Below, in pieces: positions 9,563-23,030 of a stretch of DNA of 64,000 bases (its first letter is position 1; each line of letters begins with the position of its first letter). The translations under genes were made by a program, and so were the position numbers. A model generated the notes under the pieces. It searched no databases, was not told the origin of the DNA, and saw only the letters and a program-made list of their open reading frames with translations. The stretch lies in the NCBI RefSeq assembly GCF_002001045.1, contig NZ_MUNR01000012.1, positions 434,001-498,000 on the forward strand. Direction: 5' to 3'. This stretch comes from Rhodanobacter sp. C01. GTDB taxonomy: Bacteria; Pseudomonadota; Gammaproteobacteria; Xanthomonadales; Rhodanobacteraceae.

Positions 9563-11071
9563 TCAAATCTTGTGAATGGCGATCTGGTGCACGAGCTGGG
9601 ATACCGAGCTGTCCATCAGATGCACCAGCGGCTGCGGCCAGATGCCCAGCGCCAGCACGGCAGCAGCAAACGCCACCAGCACGAAGGTTTCGCGGCCGTT
9701 GATTTCCTTCATCTCGGCTACGTGCGGATTGGTGATGTCACCCCACAGCACGCGCTTGACCAGCCACAACGTGTAGGCAGCGCCGATGATCAGGGTGAAC
9801 GCGGCGAACACGGCAATCCACGGATTCGCACTGAAGCTGGCCAGGATCACCATGAACTCGCCGACGAAACCGCTGGTGCCCGGCAGGCCGCAGTTCGCCA
9901 TCGCGAACAGCACATAGAAGAAGCCGAACCACGGCATCACGTTGATGACGCCGCCGTAATCCTTGATCGAGCGGGTATGCATGCGGTCGTACAACACGCC
10001 AATGCAGGTGAACATCGCACCGGAGACGAAGCCATGCGAGATCATCTGGATCATGGCACCCTGCATGCCCAGCTGCGCCATGTCGGTATTGGCCGAGCCG
10101 CGCACCAGCATGAACGCGATGAAGATGCCCAGGGTGACGAAGCCCATGTGGGCCACGGACGAATACGCCACCAGCTTCTTCATGTCTTCCTGCACCAGCG
10201 CCACGTAGCCGATATAGACCACGGCGATCAGGCTCAGCGCGATCACCACCCAGGCGAAGTGCTCGGAAGCATCGGGCACGATCGGCAGCGAGAAGCGCAG
10301 GAAACCGTATCCGCCGATCTTCAGCATCACCGCCGCCAGTACCACCGAGCCACCGGTCGGCGCCTCCACGTGGGCATCCGGCAACCACGTGTGCACCGGC
10401 ACCATCGGCACCTTGATCGCGAACGCGATCAGGAACGCGAAGAAGATCCAGCTCTGCTCCTTCAGCGTCAGCGGCAGCGCCGCCAGCGTGGCGAGATCGA
10501 ACGTGTGCGCCTTCTGGTACAGGTACAGCAGCGCGATCAGCATGAAGACCGAGCCGAAGAACGTGTAGATGAAGAACTTCAGCGTCGCATACACACGGCG
10601 CGGGCCACCCCAGATTCCGATCAGGATGAACATCGGGATCAGGATCGCCTCGAACAGCGCGTAGAACAGCAGTGCGTCAGTGGCGCAAAACACGCCGATC
10701 AGCAGGCCCTCGAGGATCAGCATCGCGGCCATGTACTGGTGCGGCCTGTCCTGGATGACTTCCCAGGCACCGGCGATCACCAGGATGCCGACGAAAGTGG
10801 TCATCAGGATCAGCGCTACCGAAATACCATCGACCGCCAGCCCGTAGTGGACGCCCCACGAAGCGATCCACAGATAGCTTTCGGTCAACTGCATGCCGCC
10901 GGTATCGGGGTTGTATTGCACCAGCAGGAACAGGCTGACCACGAAGGTCAACACCGCTACCAGCAGCGACAACCAGCGCGCCAGATTGGGACGCGCCGAG
11001 CCGGCGAGCAGCACGGGAATCGCGCCAGCGACGGGGAGCCAGATCAGCAGGCTGAGCAAGTGATTGAACAT
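9563..11071 (-). CDS. nuoM: NADH-quinone oxidoreductase subunit M
   Basis: Second antiporter-like subunit of complex I. The 502-residue protein has many membrane helices, the conserved Glu/Lys-containing segments typical of NuoM (LFEAILIPMFILIGIWG, VPMVPVHTWLPDAHVEAPT) and KKLVAYSSVAHMGFVTLG. The length matches the family. It lies between nuoL and nuoN with gaps of only 12-15 nt. Confidence 0.97.
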   Translation of the reverse strand: MFNHLLSLLIWLPVAGAIPVLLAGSARPNLARWLSLLVAVLTFVVSLFLLVQYNPDTGGMQLTESYLWIASWGVHYGLAVDGISVALILMTTFVGILVIAGAWEVIQDRPHQYMAAMLILEGLLIGVFCATDALLFYALFEAILIPMFILIGIWGGPRRVYATLKFFIYTFFGSVFMLIALLYLYQKAHTFDLATLAALPLTLKEQSWIFFAFLIAFAIKVPMVPVHTWLPDAHVEAPTGGSVVLAAVMLKIGGYGFLRFSLPIVPDASEHFAWVVIALSLIAVVYIGYVALVQEDMKKLVAYSSVAHMGFVTLGIFIAFMLVRGSANTDMAQLGMQGAMIQMISHGFVSGAMFTCIGVLYDRMHTRSIKDYGGVINVMPWFGFFYVLFAMANCGLPGTSGFVGEFMVILASFSANPWIAVFAAFTLIIGAAYTLWLVKRVLWGDITNPHVAEMKEINGRETFVLVAFAAAVLALGIWPQPLVHLMDSSVSQLVHQIAIHKI

Positions 11072-11086
11072 GTGTGCTTGCTTCCC

Positions 11087-13162
11087 TTATTGCCCGACCA
11101 GGCCGGAGCCGATCAGCCCAGAACCAAAGAACCAGTACCCACCAAGCAGCAGGATCAGGCCAAGAATCATCGCGAAGGCGTAGTGATAGAGATAACCCGA
11201 CTGCAGACGGCGCGTCATGGCAGCGACACGGTGAATCAGGCTTACCGAACCATTGACCATGGTGTCGTCGATCACCGCCGTGTCACCCGCCTTCCAGAAC
11301 AGCCGACCGAGTTTGAGGCCGCCGCGGGCGAACACCGCGAAGTACACGTCGTCGACCCAGTACTTGCGGTCGAGCACGGTCCACAGCGGCTTCAACGCCG
11401 ACTTGATCTTGTCTGCCATCGAGGGGTTGAACAGATAGATGTATGTCTGGATCACGAAAGCCAGCAGCACCAGGCCAAACGGGCCGATCAGGGAGAACCC
11501 GTGCAGGGCCATAGAAAGTGAACCGTGGAATTTCTGACCCAGTTCGCCCAATACGTTGTTCGCTTCGTCAACGTGGATCGCGCTGCCGAACCAGCCACCG
11601 AACAGCATCGGACCGACCGTGAAGAAACCGACCAGCAGCGACGGTATCGCCAGCAACACCAGCGGCAGCGTCACCACCCACGGCGATTCCTTCGGTGCAT
11701 GTTCCAGCACGCCCGGCTCATGGTGACCATGATCGTCGTGATGATCGTCATGCGCATCGTGATGAGCATGGCCATGATGCGCGACGACGGTGAAGCGCTC
11801 CTTGCCATGGAACGTCAGATACATCTGGCGGAAGGTGTAAAGCGACGTGACCAGCGCACCAGCCATTACGCAGAAATACGCGTAGTGCGAACCCCAGCGA
11901 TGCGACTCGCCGACCGCCTCGATGATCGCGTCCTTCGAATAGAAACCCGAGAAGAACGGCACGCCGCACAGCGCCAGCGAACCGATCCACATGGTGATCC
12001 AGGTGATCGGCATGTACTTGCGCAGGCCGCCCATGTAGCGCATGTCCTGCTCGTGATGCATCGCGATGATCACCGAGCCGGCGCCGAGGAACAGCAATGC
12101 CTTGAAAAACGCATGCGTCATCAGGTGGTATACCGCGCCGCTGTACGCCGATACGCCGAGCGCCACCGTCATGTAGCCGAGCTGCGACAGCGTGGAATAC
12201 GCCACCACGCGCTTGATGTCGTTCTGCACGATACCAATCAGGCCGGTGAACAGCGCGGTGGTGGCACCGATCACCATCACGAAGCTGAGCGCGCTCTGCG
12301 ACAGCTCGAACAGCGGCGACATGCGCGCCACCATGAAGATGCCCGCGGTCACCATCGTGGCCGCATGGATCAGCGCGGAGATCGGGGTCGGGCCTTCCAT
12401 CGAGTCAGGCAGCCACACGTGCAACGGCACCTGCGCCGACTTGCCCATCGCACCGATGAACAGGCAGATGCAGATCACCGTGGCGGCATCCCACTGCGTG
12501 CCTGCGGTGATCTGCAGGGTCTTGCCGATCAGCGAAGGCGCCGAATCGAACGCGGTGGCGTAATCCAGCGTACCGAGGAAATACAGCACCGCCGCGATGC
12601 CGAGCAGGAAGCCGAAATCGCCTACGCGGTTGACCAGGAACGCCTTCAGGTTCGCGAAGATCGCGGTCGGCCGCTTGTACCAGAAACCGATCAGCAAGTA
12701 CGACACCAGGCCGACCGCTTCCCAGCCGAAGAACAGCTGCATGAAGTTGTTGCTCATGACCAGCATGAACATCGAGAAGGTGAACAGCGAGATGTAGCTG
12801 AAGAAGCGCTTGTAGCCATCGTCGTCGGCCATGTAGCCGATGGTGTACACGTGCACCAGCAGCGACACGAAGCTCACCACCACCAGCATCATGGCGGTCA
12901 GGCGGTCGACCAGGAAACCGACGCTGGCGTTGAAGTGGCCGATCTGGAACCAGGTATAGATGTTCTGGTTGTACGTCTCGGCGCCGCCCAGGGTGAGCTG
13001 GTACAGCACGTAGAACGACAGCGCGCAGGAGATCGCCACGCCGAGGATCGTGACCGTGTGCGAACCGGCGCGGCCGAGGAACTTGCCGAGGAAGCCGGCC
13101 AGCACGCAACCGACCAGCGGTGCCAGTGCGATCGTCAGCAGAATGGATGTCGAAAGACCCAT
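11087..13162 (-). CDS. nuoL: NADH-quinone oxidoreductase subunit L
   Basis: Largest antiporter-like subunit of complex I, with the long lateral helix at its C-terminus. At 691 residues it has the motifs SAQVPLHVWLPDSMEGPTP and KRVVAYSTLSQLGYMTVALG. Between membrane segments at about residues 457-480 there is a strongly His/Asp-rich loop with some 11 histidines in about 22 residues, not a usual feature of E. coli NuoL. The gene starts 4 nt after the nuoK stop. Confidence 0.97.
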   Translation of the reverse strand: MGLSTSILLTIALAPLVGCVLAGFLGKFLGRAGSHTVTILGVAISCALSFYVLYQLTLGGAETYNQNIYTWFQIGHFNASVGFLVDRLTAMMLVVVSFVSLLVHVYTIGYMADDDGYKRFFSYISLFTFSMFMLVMSNNFMQLFFGWEAVGLVSYLLIGFWYKRPTAIFANLKAFLVNRVGDFGFLLGIAAVLYFLGTLDYATAFDSAPSLIGKTLQITAGTQWDAATVICICLFIGAMGKSAQVPLHVWLPDSMEGPTPISALIHAATMVTAGIFMVARMSPLFELSQSALSFVMVIGATTALFTGLIGIVQNDIKRVVAYSTLSQLGYMTVALGVSAYSGAVYHLMTHAFFKALLFLGAGSVIIAMHHEQDMRYMGGLRKYMPITWITMWIGSLALCGVPFFSGFYSKDAIIEAVGESHRWGSHYAYFCVMAGALVTSLYTFRQMYLTFHGKERFTVVAHHGHAHHDAHDDHHDDHGHHEPGVLEHAPKESPWVVTLPLVLLAIPSLLVGFFTVGPMLFGGWFGSAIHVDEANNVLGELGQKFHGSLSMALHGFSLIGPFGLVLLAFVIQTYIYLFNPSMADKIKSALKPLWTVLDRKYWVDDVYFAVFARGGLKLGRLFWKAGDTAVIDDTMVNGSVSLIHRVAAMTRRLQSGYLYHYAFAMILGLILLLGGYWFFGSGLIGSGLVGQ

Positions 13163-13166
13163 GTGA

Positions 13167-13472
13167 TCAGCCCTTCATGCTGTCGATGTCGGCGATATTG
13201 ATCGTGCTGCGATTGCGGAACAGCAGCACCAGGATCGCCAGGCCGATGGCAGCTTCTGCCGCGGCCACGGTGAGGATGAAGAACACGAACACCTGCCCCG
13301 ACACGTCGCCGAGGAAGCTCGAGAACGCCACGAAGTTCATGTTCACCGCAAGCAGCATCAGCTCGATCGACATTAGCAGCACGATCACGTTCTTGCGGTT
13401 GATGAACAGGCCGGCGACGGCGATGCAGAACAGCACCGCGCCGAGCACGATGTAGTGCGAGAGCGTGATCAT
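13167..13472 (-). CDS. nuoK: NADH-quinone oxidoreductase subunit K
   Basis: Small three-helix membrane subunit of complex I, 101 residues, with conserved acidic residues in [19 protein letters not shown]. Its ATG overlaps the nuoJ stop (ATGA), implying translational coupling. MrpC-like proteins are similar, but position inside a full nuo operon settles the call. Confidence 0.97.
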   Translation of the reverse strand: MITLSHYIVLGAVLFCIAVAGLFINRKNVIVLLMSIELMLLAVNMNFVAFSSFLGDVSGQVFVFFILTVAAAEAAIGLAILVLLFRNRSTINIADIDSMKG

Positions 13473-14119
13473 GACTTGGACTCCTGCGGCGGGGCCGGCG
13501 TTTCGTCGACGGGACGCTCGGCCGCCATCTTCACGATGCGGACGCGATCACGCGGGCTGACCTTGACCTGCTGGCTGGCCGACTCGTAACGCGCGTCGCC
13601 GCGCTGGCGCAGGGTCAGTGCCACCGCCGCGACCACACCCACGGTGAGGATCAGTGCGGCGACCTCGAACGGCAGCAGATACTGCGTATACAACGCATGG
13701 CCCAGCCATGCCGTGTTGGACGTGCCCGCTGTAGCAGCCGGATCGGCCCCCATGACTTGCGTGTGCATCGCGCGCACGCCGATCAGGCCGAGCATCTCCA
13801 CCAGCATCGCCGCCGCCACGATCAGGCCGATCGGCAGGAACTTCACGAAGCCCTCGCGCAGTTTCTCCTGGTCGAGGTCGAGCATCATCACCACGAACAG
13901 GAACAGCACCATCACCGCGCCGACATAGACCACGATCAGCGCCAGCGCCAGGAACTCGGCATCCAGCAGCATCCACAGGCAGGCGGCACTGAAGAACGTC
14001 AGCACCAGCGCCAGCACCGCATGCACGGTGTTCTTCAGCGTGATCACCGACAACGCGGCGGCCACGGTGACGAAGCCGAAGGCGTAGAAACAGATGAGTT
14101 GGAACAGTTGGGGATTCAT
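13469..14119 (-). CDS. nuoJ: NADH-quinone oxidoreductase subunit J
   Basis: Membrane subunit of complex I. The ATG giving [16 protein letters not shown] is chosen because it starts the first hydrophobic helix; upstream codons in frame overlap nuoI. The 216-residue protein has five predicted helices, the conserved [25 protein letters not shown] region and a hydrophilic tail ([15 protein letters not shown]). It overlaps nuoK by 4 nt. Confidence 0.96.
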   Translation of the reverse strand: MNPQLFQLICFYAFGFVTVAAALSVITLKNTVHAVLALVLTFFSAACLWMLLDAEFLALALIVVYVGAVMVLFLFVVMMLDLDQEKLREGFVKFLPIGLIVAAAMLVEMLGLIGVRAMHTQVMGADPAATAGTSNTAWLGHALYTQYLLPFEVAALILTVGVVAAVALTLRQRGDARYESASQQVKVSPRDRVRIVKMAAERPVDETPAPPQESKS

Positions 14120-14127
14120 CGTTGGCC

Positions 14128-14619
14128 TCAGCGGTACGCCGCGTCTTGCGCACGGTCGGCGGCAATCTGCAGCTCGAAGCGGTCGCCGATGGCCAGCAGC
14201 TGCTGCTTGGTCACCACGTTCTCGCCGCGATGCTCGAAGTGATACTCGTGGATGCTGGTCTCGACGATCGAATCGACCGGGCAGCTTTCTTCGCAGAAGC
14301 CACAGAAGATGCACTTGAACAAGTCGATGTCGTAGCGCGTAGTACGGCGCTGGCCGTCGCTCTCGCGCGGTGCCGAGTCGATCGTGATCGCCAGCGCCGG
14401 GCACACCGCCTCGCACAGCTTGCACGCGATGCAGCGCTCCTCGCCGTTCGCATAGCGGCGCAGCGCATGCAGGCCGCGGAAGCGGTTCGACTTCGGGATG
14501 TGCTCCATCGGATAGCGCACGGTGTACTTCGGCTTGAACATGTAACGCAGGGTCAGGCCCATGCCCTGGAACAGCTCGACCAGCAGCAGGCTCTTGAAAT
14601 AATGGGTAATGCGGGACAT
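14128..14619 (-). CDS. nuoI: NADH-quinone oxidoreductase subunit I
   Basis: Ferredoxin-like subunit carrying clusters N6a and N6b in the peripheral arm. The ATG giving [16 protein letters not shown] yields 163 residues. Two 4Fe-4S motifs are intact: [12 protein letters not shown] and [12 protein letters not shown]. It is 8 nt downstream of nuoH. Confidence 0.97.
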   Translation of the reverse strand: MSRITHYFKSLLLVELFQGMGLTLRYMFKPKYTVRYPMEHIPKSNRFRGLHALRRYANGEERCIACKLCEAVCPALAITIDSAPRESDGQRRTTRYDIDLFKCIFCGFCEESCPVDSIVETSIHEYHFEHRGENVVTKQQLLAIGDRFELQIAADRAQDAAYR

Positions 14620-14627
14620 GGCTTTCT

Positions 14628-15656
14628 TCAGACCCCCGTGCCGATGGTGACCAGGCCGTAGTACTTCATGCAGCCGGCCACGAGAACCCACACGATGGCG
14701 ATGGGGATGAACACCTTCCAGCCCAGCCGCATGATCTGGTCATAGCGATAGCGCGGAAAGGTGGCGCGGAACCACAGGAACAGGAAGGCAAACAGGAACG
14801 CCTTGATGAACAGCCAGATGAAACCACCCTGCCCGATGAAGCCCCACGTATCGGGGAATGGCGACAACCAGCCGCCCATGAACAGGATCGCGGCCAGGAA
14901 GCTGACCAGGATCATGTTGGCGTATTCGGCCAGAAAGAAGATCGCGAAGGCCGAACCGGAGTATTCCACATGGAAGCCGGCGACGATTTCCGACTCGCCC
15001 TCGGCCACGTCGAACGGCGCGCGATTGGTCTCGGCCACGCCGGAGATGAAATAGATCACGAACACCGGCAGCAGCGGCAGCCAGAACCAGCCGAACAGAC
15101 CCTTGTGACCCGCCTGTGCGTTGACGATGTCGGTCAAGTTCAACGAACCGGCCAGCACCAGCACGCAGACCAGGCACAGACCCATCGCCAGTTCATACGA
15201 GATCACCTGCGCCGCCGAACGCATCGCACCGAGCAGTGCATAGCGCGAGTTGGATGCCCAGCCGGCCAGGATGATGCCGTACACGCCCATCGAGGTCATC
15301 GCCAGCAGATACAGCACGCCGGCATTCGCGTTGGACAGCACCATCTTGCTGCTGAACGGAACCACGGCCCATGCCGCCAGCGCCGGGATCAGTGCCAGCA
15401 ACGGCGCCAGGTAATACAGCGCCCGGTTCGCCTTGGTCGGCAGGATGACTTCCTTGATCAGCAGCTTGACCACGTCGGCGAACGCCTGCAGCAAGCCGAA
15501 CGGACCGATCTTGTTCGGCCCCATGCGCACGTGCATCCAGCCGATGACCTTGCGCTCCCAGTACACGAACATCGCCACCGCGATGATCAGCGGCAACACG
15601 ATGGCCACGATGTACAGCACCGGGATCAGGAGCTGATGGATAAGTTGATCAGCCAT
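14628..15656 (-). CDS. nuoH: NADH-quinone oxidoreductase subunit H
   Basis: Membrane subunit forming the quinone-binding interface of complex I. The ATG giving [17 protein letters not shown] yields 342 residues and eight or so helices. The conserved [23 protein letters not shown] loop region and the [20 protein letters not shown] loop with its glutamates are present. It is 5 nt from nuoG. Confidence 0.97.
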   Translation of the reverse strand: MADQLIHQLLIPVLYIVAIVLPLIIAVAMFVYWERKVIGWMHVRMGPNKIGPFGLLQAFADVVKLLIKEVILPTKANRALYYLAPLLALIPALAAWAVVPFSSKMVLSNANAGVLYLLAMTSMGVYGIILAGWASNSRYALLGAMRSAAQVISYELAMGLCLVCVLVLAGSLNLTDIVNAQAGHKGLFGWFWLPLLPVFVIYFISGVAETNRAPFDVAEGESEIVAGFHVEYSGSAFAIFFLAEYANMILVSFLAAILFMGGWLSPFPDTWGFIGQGGFIWLFIKAFLFAFLFLWFRATFPRYRYDQIMRLGWKVFIPIAIVWVLVAGCMKYYGLVTIGTGV

Positions 15657-15661
15657 GATGC

Positions 15662-17985
15662 TTATGCCTTGCTCAAGGTGATGGCCGCGCCATACGGCGG
15701 CAGCGTGGCGGTGAGATCCTGGGCAGCCTCGATCCATGCCGCGCCATCCGGCACGGCCACATCGACGACCAGCGGCAGCAGCACGTCGCCGATGCGCGCC
15801 TGCGCACCGTGAACCAGACCGAGCCGCTGTGCCTCAGCCGCATTCAGACGTATCGCCGGGGCACGGTTGAGCGGATGGGCATTCAACGCGGTGGCACGGC
15901 GCAACACAGCATCGCCACGATAGATCGGCCAGGTGGCGAGACGGGTCAGTCCGGCGGCAGCCGCGCGTGCGGCCAGACCGCTGCGCGGCGCCACGGCACG
16001 TTCGCTGATGCCATCACGCAGACCAGCCAGGTCGTCGAACTCGAAACCGGCCAGTTGCAAGGCGCCACCCAGTGCACGCAACACCTTCCAGCCCGGACGG
16101 GCCTGACCGGGTGCCTTGGCACCGGCGCTGACACCCTGCGCCAGGCCATCGACATTGACCAGAGTCGCGTCGATCTCCGGCAGCAGAGCGATCGGCAGGA
16201 TCACGTCGGCCACTTCGCGCAACGCGGCGCTGGCGTAGGCGCTGAACGCCACCACCTGCTCCGCACTGTGCAACGCCTTCAGGGTTGCCGCGCCATCGGC
16301 GAAATCGTGCGGCGGCTCGACGCCATACAGCACGTAGCTCTTGCGCGGCTGCGCCAGCACCGCCTGCGCGTCGAGCCCGCCGTTGCCAGGCAGCACGCCG
16401 AGCTTGGCGAGACCGACGGCATTCGCGCCAACCGGCAGTTCGTTGTAACCGGCACCGGTGGCGTCGGCGATGAAGCGGGCCAGCACACGCAGCCACGAGG
16501 CCTGCGGATGTGTGACCGCAGCTTCGCCGAGTATCACCACCGTACTACCCGACTTCAACGCAGCGATCGCGTCGCTGTCGCCCTGATCGTTCGACGCAGC
16601 ATTGATCGCATCGGCCAGCGGCGCCGGTGCCGTTGCGCCGGCAGCCACGGCCGCCTTGGCCAGCGCCAGCAGCGCATCGACCAGCGCCTGCGGCGCGACG
16701 ATCGATTCGCCGGCCAGGCTGTAATTGAAATCGAAGCTCGCCGGATTGACCGTGTAGACCTTGGCGCCCTTCTTCACCGCCTGATGCAGGCGATGATTGA
16801 GCAAGGGCATTTCGTGACGCAGATCGGAGCCGACCAGCAACGCAGCCTTGACCTGCGCGACGTCGGTAACCGGCAACGCGAAACTGCTGGCCACGGCATT
16901 GTCGGCAAAGTCGAGCTGACGCAGACGGTGATCGACGTGTGCGCTGCCCAGACCACGAGCCAGACGCATCAGCAGATCGCCCTCTTCGTTCGAGCTGGCC
17001 GGATGCACCAGGATGCCCAGCTCGCTGCCCGGTACCTTCTTCAGCGCTTCGCCGGCAAACTGCAGCGCATCTTCCCAGGTGGTCGTCTGCCACTGGCCGT
17101 TGCGCTTCACTTCCGGCGCATGGAGTCGGTCAGCCGCATACAGGCCCTGGTGGCTGTAGCGGTCGCGATCGGACAGCCAGCATTCGTTGATCGTTTCGTT
17201 GTCGCGCGGCACCGTGCGCAGCACCTCACCACGGCGCGTATGCAGCCACAGGTTGGAGCCGAGCGCGTCGTGGTAGGCGATCGACGGCTTGGCGATCAGC
17301 TCCCAGGCGCGTGCCTGGAACTGGAACGGCTTGTTGGTCAGCGCGCCGACCGGGCAGACGTCGACGATGTTGCCCGACAGCTCCGTCTCGATCGTCTTGC
17401 CGATATAGGTGCCGATCTGCAGGTTCTCACCACGATTCATGCCTCCCAGTTCGTAAGTGCCGGCAATCTCACTGGTGAAGCGCACGCAACGGGTGCACTG
17501 GATGCAGCGGGTCATCTCGGTGGCGACCAGCGGCCCGATGTTCTCGTCAGCGATGGTGCGCTTGCGCTCGGTGTAGCGCGACACGCTGCGGCCGTAACCC
17601 AGCGCCACGTCCTGCAGCTCGCACTCGCCGCCCTGATCGCAGATCGGGCAGTCGAGCGGATGGTTGATCAGCAGGAACTCCATCACGTCTTTCTGGAACT
17701 TCAGCGCCTTGTCCGAGCGCGTCATCACCTTCATGCCATCCGCTACCGGAGTAGCACACGCCGGCTGCGGCTTGGGCATCAGCTTGCCGCCCATCTCCAC
17801 GTCGACCAGGCACATGCGGCAGTTCGCGGCGATCGGCAGCTTGCGGTGATAGCAGAAGCGCGGGATCGCGACGCCGATCGCGTCGGCCGCCTCGATGATC
17901 ATCGCGCCCTTGCGGATCTGCGTGGGCTTGCCGTCGACCTCGATGTTGATCAGGTCGGGCGCGGCGTTGTTGCTGGGCTGCGCAC

Positions 17986-17989
<4 letters not shown>
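15662..17989 (-). CDS. nuoG: NADH-quinone oxidoreductase subunit G
   Basis: Iron-sulfur subunit of the NADH-oxidising arm; 775 residues. The N-terminal part has a 2Fe-2S ligand set ([12 protein letters not shown]), the His-Cys3 type cluster region [19 protein letters not shown], and a [10 protein letters not shown] 4Fe-4S motif. The C-terminal two thirds is a molybdopterin-oxidoreductase-like fold without an obvious cofactor role, Ala-rich in this species. Its start overlaps the nuoF stop by 4 nt. Confidence 0.97.
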
Positions 17990-19310
<1,321 letters not shown>

Positions 19311-19311
<1 letters not shown>

Positions 19312-19838
19312 TATTTCAACCCATCCAGAATTTCGTCGAGCTTCTCGGTAGTGAGACGCTCGTGGTAATGCCCATTCACCGTCATCGCCGGCGCGTACAC
19401 GCAGGCAGCGATGCATTCCTCTTCCTGCTTCAGATAGATGCGGCCGTCCGGCGTGCTCTCGCCAGTCTTGATGCCGAGCTTCTTCTCGCAGTGGCGCACC
19501 AGACCTTCCGCGCCGTTGAGCCAGCACGAGATGTTGGTGCAGATCGCCACGTTATTGCGGCCGACCGGCTTGGTCTCCAGCATCGAGTAGAAGCTGGAAA
19601 CCTCATACGCCCACACCGCCGGCAGGTCGAGGTACTTCGCGACCGCAGTGATCAGTTCGTCGGTGAGGAAGCCCTGGTTCTGCTCCTGCGCGGCAAACAA
19701 AGCCTGGATCAGCGCCGAGCGCTTGCGATCCGGCGGGAACTTGGCCACCCACTCATCGATGTGATGGCGGGTATGGTCGGTGAGTACGACGAGCGGATCG
19801 ACGTTCCTGACCTGCTCGAAATGTCCGGTGGCTTTCAT
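19311..19838 (-). CDS. nuoE: NADH-quinone oxidoreductase subunit E
   Basis: Thioredoxin-like 2Fe-2S subunit (cluster N1a) of complex I, 175 residues. The four cysteine ligands are seen in CTNISC and [27 protein letters not shown] is a typical NuoE segment. It lies between nuoD and nuoF. Confidence 0.97.
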
Positions 19839-19859
19839 GCGTTTCTCCGTCGTGCCGGC

Positions 19860-21113
19860 TCAGCGATCCACTTCGCCGAACACGAGGTCATAGGTACCGA
19901 TCATGGCCACCACGTCGGCGAGCATGTGGCCGCGCACGATGGTGTCCATGGATGACAGGTGGGCAAAACCCGGTGCGCGCAGGTGCACGCGAAACGGCTT
20001 GTTGGCGCCATCGGAAACCAGATAGCAGCCGAACTCGCCCTTCGGCGCCTCGACCGCGGCGTAGGTCTCGCCGGCCGGCACGCAATAGCCCTCGGTGAAC
20101 AATTTGAAGTGATGGATCATGGCTTCCATGTCCTCCTTCATCTCGACCCGCGACGGCGGTGCGACCTTGAAGTTCTCCACCATCACCGGGCCGGGATTCG
20201 CCTTCAGCCACTTCACGCACTGCTGGATGATCCGGTTCGACTGGCGCATCTCTTCGACGCGGCACAGGTAACGGTCGTAGCAGTCGCCGCCGACGCCGAC
20301 CGGGATGTCGAAATCCATCTCGGCGTACTTCGCATACGGCTGCTTCTTGCGCAGATCCCACTCGACGCCCGAACCGCGCAGCATCACGCCGGTCATGCCC
20401 CACTGCTGGGCCAGCTCCGGGCTGATCACGCCGATACCGACAGTGCGCTGCTTCCAGATGCGGTTGTTCGTCAGCAGGTCTTCGTACTCGTCCACCTTCG
20501 ACGGGAAGTCGCTGGTGAACGCCTCGAGATAGTCCAGCATCGAACCTTCGCGCCAGCTGTTCAGGCGCTTGAGGTCGTTGCCCTTGTGCCAGGGCGACTC
20601 GCGGTATTGCGACATCTGCGCCGGCAGGTCGCGGTAGACGCCGCCGGGACGGTAGTAGGTCGCGTGCATGCGCGCGCCCGACACCGCCTCGTACACGTCC
20701 ATCAGTTCCTCGCGCTCACGGAACGCATAGAGGAACACCGCCATCGCACCGAGATCGAGCGCGTTCGAGCCGATCCACATCAGGTGGTTCAGGATGCGGG
20801 TGATCTCGTCGAACATGGTGCGGATGTATTGCGCCCGTTCCGGCGCCTCGATCCCCAGCAGGTTCTCGATCGCCTTCACATAAGCGTGCTCGTTGCACAT
20901 CATCGAGACGTAGTCGAGCCGGTCCATGTAACCGATCGACTGGTTGAACGGCTTGGACTCGGCCAGCTTCTCGGTGCCACGATGCAGCAGGCCCACGTGC
21001 GGATCGGCGCGGATGATGGTCTCGCCGTCCATCTCCATGATCAGGCGCAGCACGCCGTGCGCGGCCGGATGCTGCGGGCCGAAGTTCATCGTGTAGTTGC
21101 GAATTTCTTGCAC
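19860..21113 (-). CDS. nuoD: NADH-quinone oxidoreductase subunit D
   Basis: The 49-kDa type subunit lining the quinone pocket, related to NiFe hydrogenase large subunits. A GTG giving [16 protein letters not shown] is chosen because GAGGAAC lies at ideal spacing; a TTG six codons upstream would overlap nuoC by 16 nt. Conserved [26 protein letters not shown] and the C-terminal DLVFGEVDR are present; 417 residues. Confidence 0.96.
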   Translation of the reverse strand: MQEIRNYTMNFGPQHPAAHGVLRLIMEMDGETIIRADPHVGLLHRGTEKLAESKPFNQSIGYMDRLDYVSMMCNEHAYVKAIENLLGIEAPERAQYIRTMFDEITRILNHLMWIGSNALDLGAMAVFLYAFREREELMDVYEAVSGARMHATYYRPGGVYRDLPAQMSQYRESPWHKGNDLKRLNSWREGSMLDYLEAFTSDFPSKVDEYEDLLTNNRIWKQRTVGIGVISPELAQQWGMTGVMLRGSGVEWDLRKKQPYAKYAEMDFDIPVGVGGDCYDRYLCRVEEMRQSNRIIQQCVKWLKANPGPVMVENFKVAPPSRVEMKEDMEAMIHHFKLFTEGYCVPAGETYAAVEAPKGEFGCYLVSDGANKPFRVHLRAPGFAHLSSMDTIVRGHMLADVVAMIGTYDLVFGEVDR

Positions 21114-21115
21114 GA

Positions 21116-21844
21116 TCAGTTCCTCTGCCAATCGTCGGCCGCTTCGGCCTTGGCCTGCATCAGGTCGGCATCGTTGCGGATGGTGCGCGGTACCAGCACG
21201 CGCGGCTCGATCGACACCGGCTCGTAGATCACCCGCTTCTGCTCAGGGTCGTAGCGCACCTCGACATTGCCGATCAGCGGGAAGTCCTTGCGGAACGGAT
21301 GGCCGACGAAACCATAGTCGGTCAGGATGCGGCGCAGGTCCGGATGGCCATCGTAGATGATGCCGTACAGGTCGAACGCCTCGCGCTCGAACCAGTTCAC
21401 ACCCGGCCACACCTGGGTCAGCGACGGCACCACCGGCATGCTGTCGTCCGCGCAGAACACGCGCAGGCGCAGACGACGATTGTGTTCGATCGACAACAGA
21501 TGGACCACCGAGGCAAAGCGACGCGGCTCGTTGTCGCCACGCGGACGCTGGGCCCAGTCGAAGCGACCCATCGCCTGGCCTTCCACGCCACGCGAGAAGC
21601 CGGTCCATGAGATATCGGTCGTATCCCACTCGGTCTGGCCGTAGCCGAGGTAGTCTACGCCGCACAGGTCGATCAGCTCGCTGAAACGGAAGCCTGGCTC
21701 GTCGCGCAACGCGGTGGCCACCGCGATCAGGTCGGCAGCGGCCAGTTCGGCGGTGATTTCGTTGCGCTGGGTGCTGATCATCAGCGTGTCGCCGAATCGC
21801 GCAGCGAGGCGTTCGGCCAGCGAGGTCGCAGGTGTGTCGGACAT
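21116..21844 (-). CDS. nuoC: NADH-quinone oxidoreductase subunit C
   Basis: The 30-kDa type subunit of the peripheral arm. The 242-residue protein contains the family signature [20 protein letters not shown] followed by [19 protein letters not shown]. It is a separate gene, not fused to nuoD as in E. coli. It lies 9 nt after nuoB. Confidence 0.97.
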   Translation of the reverse strand: MSDTPATSLAERLAARFGDTLMISTQRNEITAELAAADLIAVATALRDEPGFRFSELIDLCGVDYLGYGQTEWDTTDISWTGFSRGVEGQAMGRFDWAQRPRGDNEPRRFASVVHLLSIEHNRRLRLRVFCADDSMPVVPSLTQVWPGVNWFEREAFDLYGIIYDGHPDLRRILTDYGFVGHPFRKDFPLIGNVEVRYDPEQKRVIYEPVSIEPRVLVPRTIRNDADLMQAKAEAADDWQRN

Positions 21845-21853
21845 ATCAGGGCC

Positions 21854-22401
<548 letters not shown>

Positions 22402-22411
<10 letters not shown>

Positions 22412-22758
22412 TCCAGCGCTCCCTTCTTCCACACGTAGGCAAAACCGATGACCAGCAGCAGCAGGAACAGCGCCATCTCGACCAGCGCGACGATGCCGAT
22501 CTGCTGGAACACCACCGCCCACGGAAACAGGAAGGCGATTTCCAGATCGAAAATGATGAACAGGATGGCGAGCAGGTAGTAGCGCACGTCGAAGCGCATG
22601 CGCGCATCTTCGAATGCCTCGAAGCCACACTCGTAGGGAGCGAGCTTCTCCGCCTCGGGACGGCTAGGCCCCACCAGCAGACCGACGGCCAGCAACACCA
22701 GGCCAAGGCCGGTGGCTACGCCGATGAACAACAGAACGGGCCAGTATTCGGCAAGCAC
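22402..22758 (-). CDS. nuoA: NADH-quinone oxidoreductase subunit A
   Basis: Three-helix membrane subunit of complex I, 118 residues. The [20 protein letters not shown] loop and the following [14 protein letters not shown] helix are diagnostic. First gene of the operon; the upstream 272 nt carry no gene and should hold the nuo promoter. The secG and tRNA-Leu genes found before nuoA in some relatives are not here. Confidence 0.97.
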
Positions 22759-22936
22759 GATGCAACTTACCTCCGCGCCATCAGGCGCATCAGTGACCGT
22801 GGGGCTTGATCCAGCAACTCACGGTCCGGCGACTTCGATTCGGCAGGGCTGTGGGGCCATGGGCTGCTCAACCACGCATGCAGGCATGAAACCGCAAACG
22901 TCCGATGTTCCGCGAGATGAGTTCGCGAATCTCGCC

Positions 22937-22942
22937 ATTGTA
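22937..22942 (-). promoter_or_regulatory. Possible -10 element for the nuo operon
   Basis: TACAAT on the minus strand lies in the gene-free stretch between nuoA and pilZ, with a TTGTCG-like -35 at a long spacing (about 19 nt). It is the best match seen in 22759-23030; otherwise that stretch shows nothing recognisable. Confidence 0.3.
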
Positions 22943-23030
22943 TCAGCGCGCATGGGTACAACGACAAGCCTTGACGGCCGATGCCATGCGGATTATCGCC
23001 ATGCATTGCAGCCATGGCGTGACGGTGCCG

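Noticed and set aside
9380-13201. Two long plus-strand frames antisense to nuoL/nuoM
   Set aside because: Mirror frames of the nuo genes; extreme Arg/His/Gln content and no start signals.
22767-23015. A possible secG before nuoA
   Set aside because: The only open frame is not hydrophobic and has no SecG features. No tRNA-Leu is found either.
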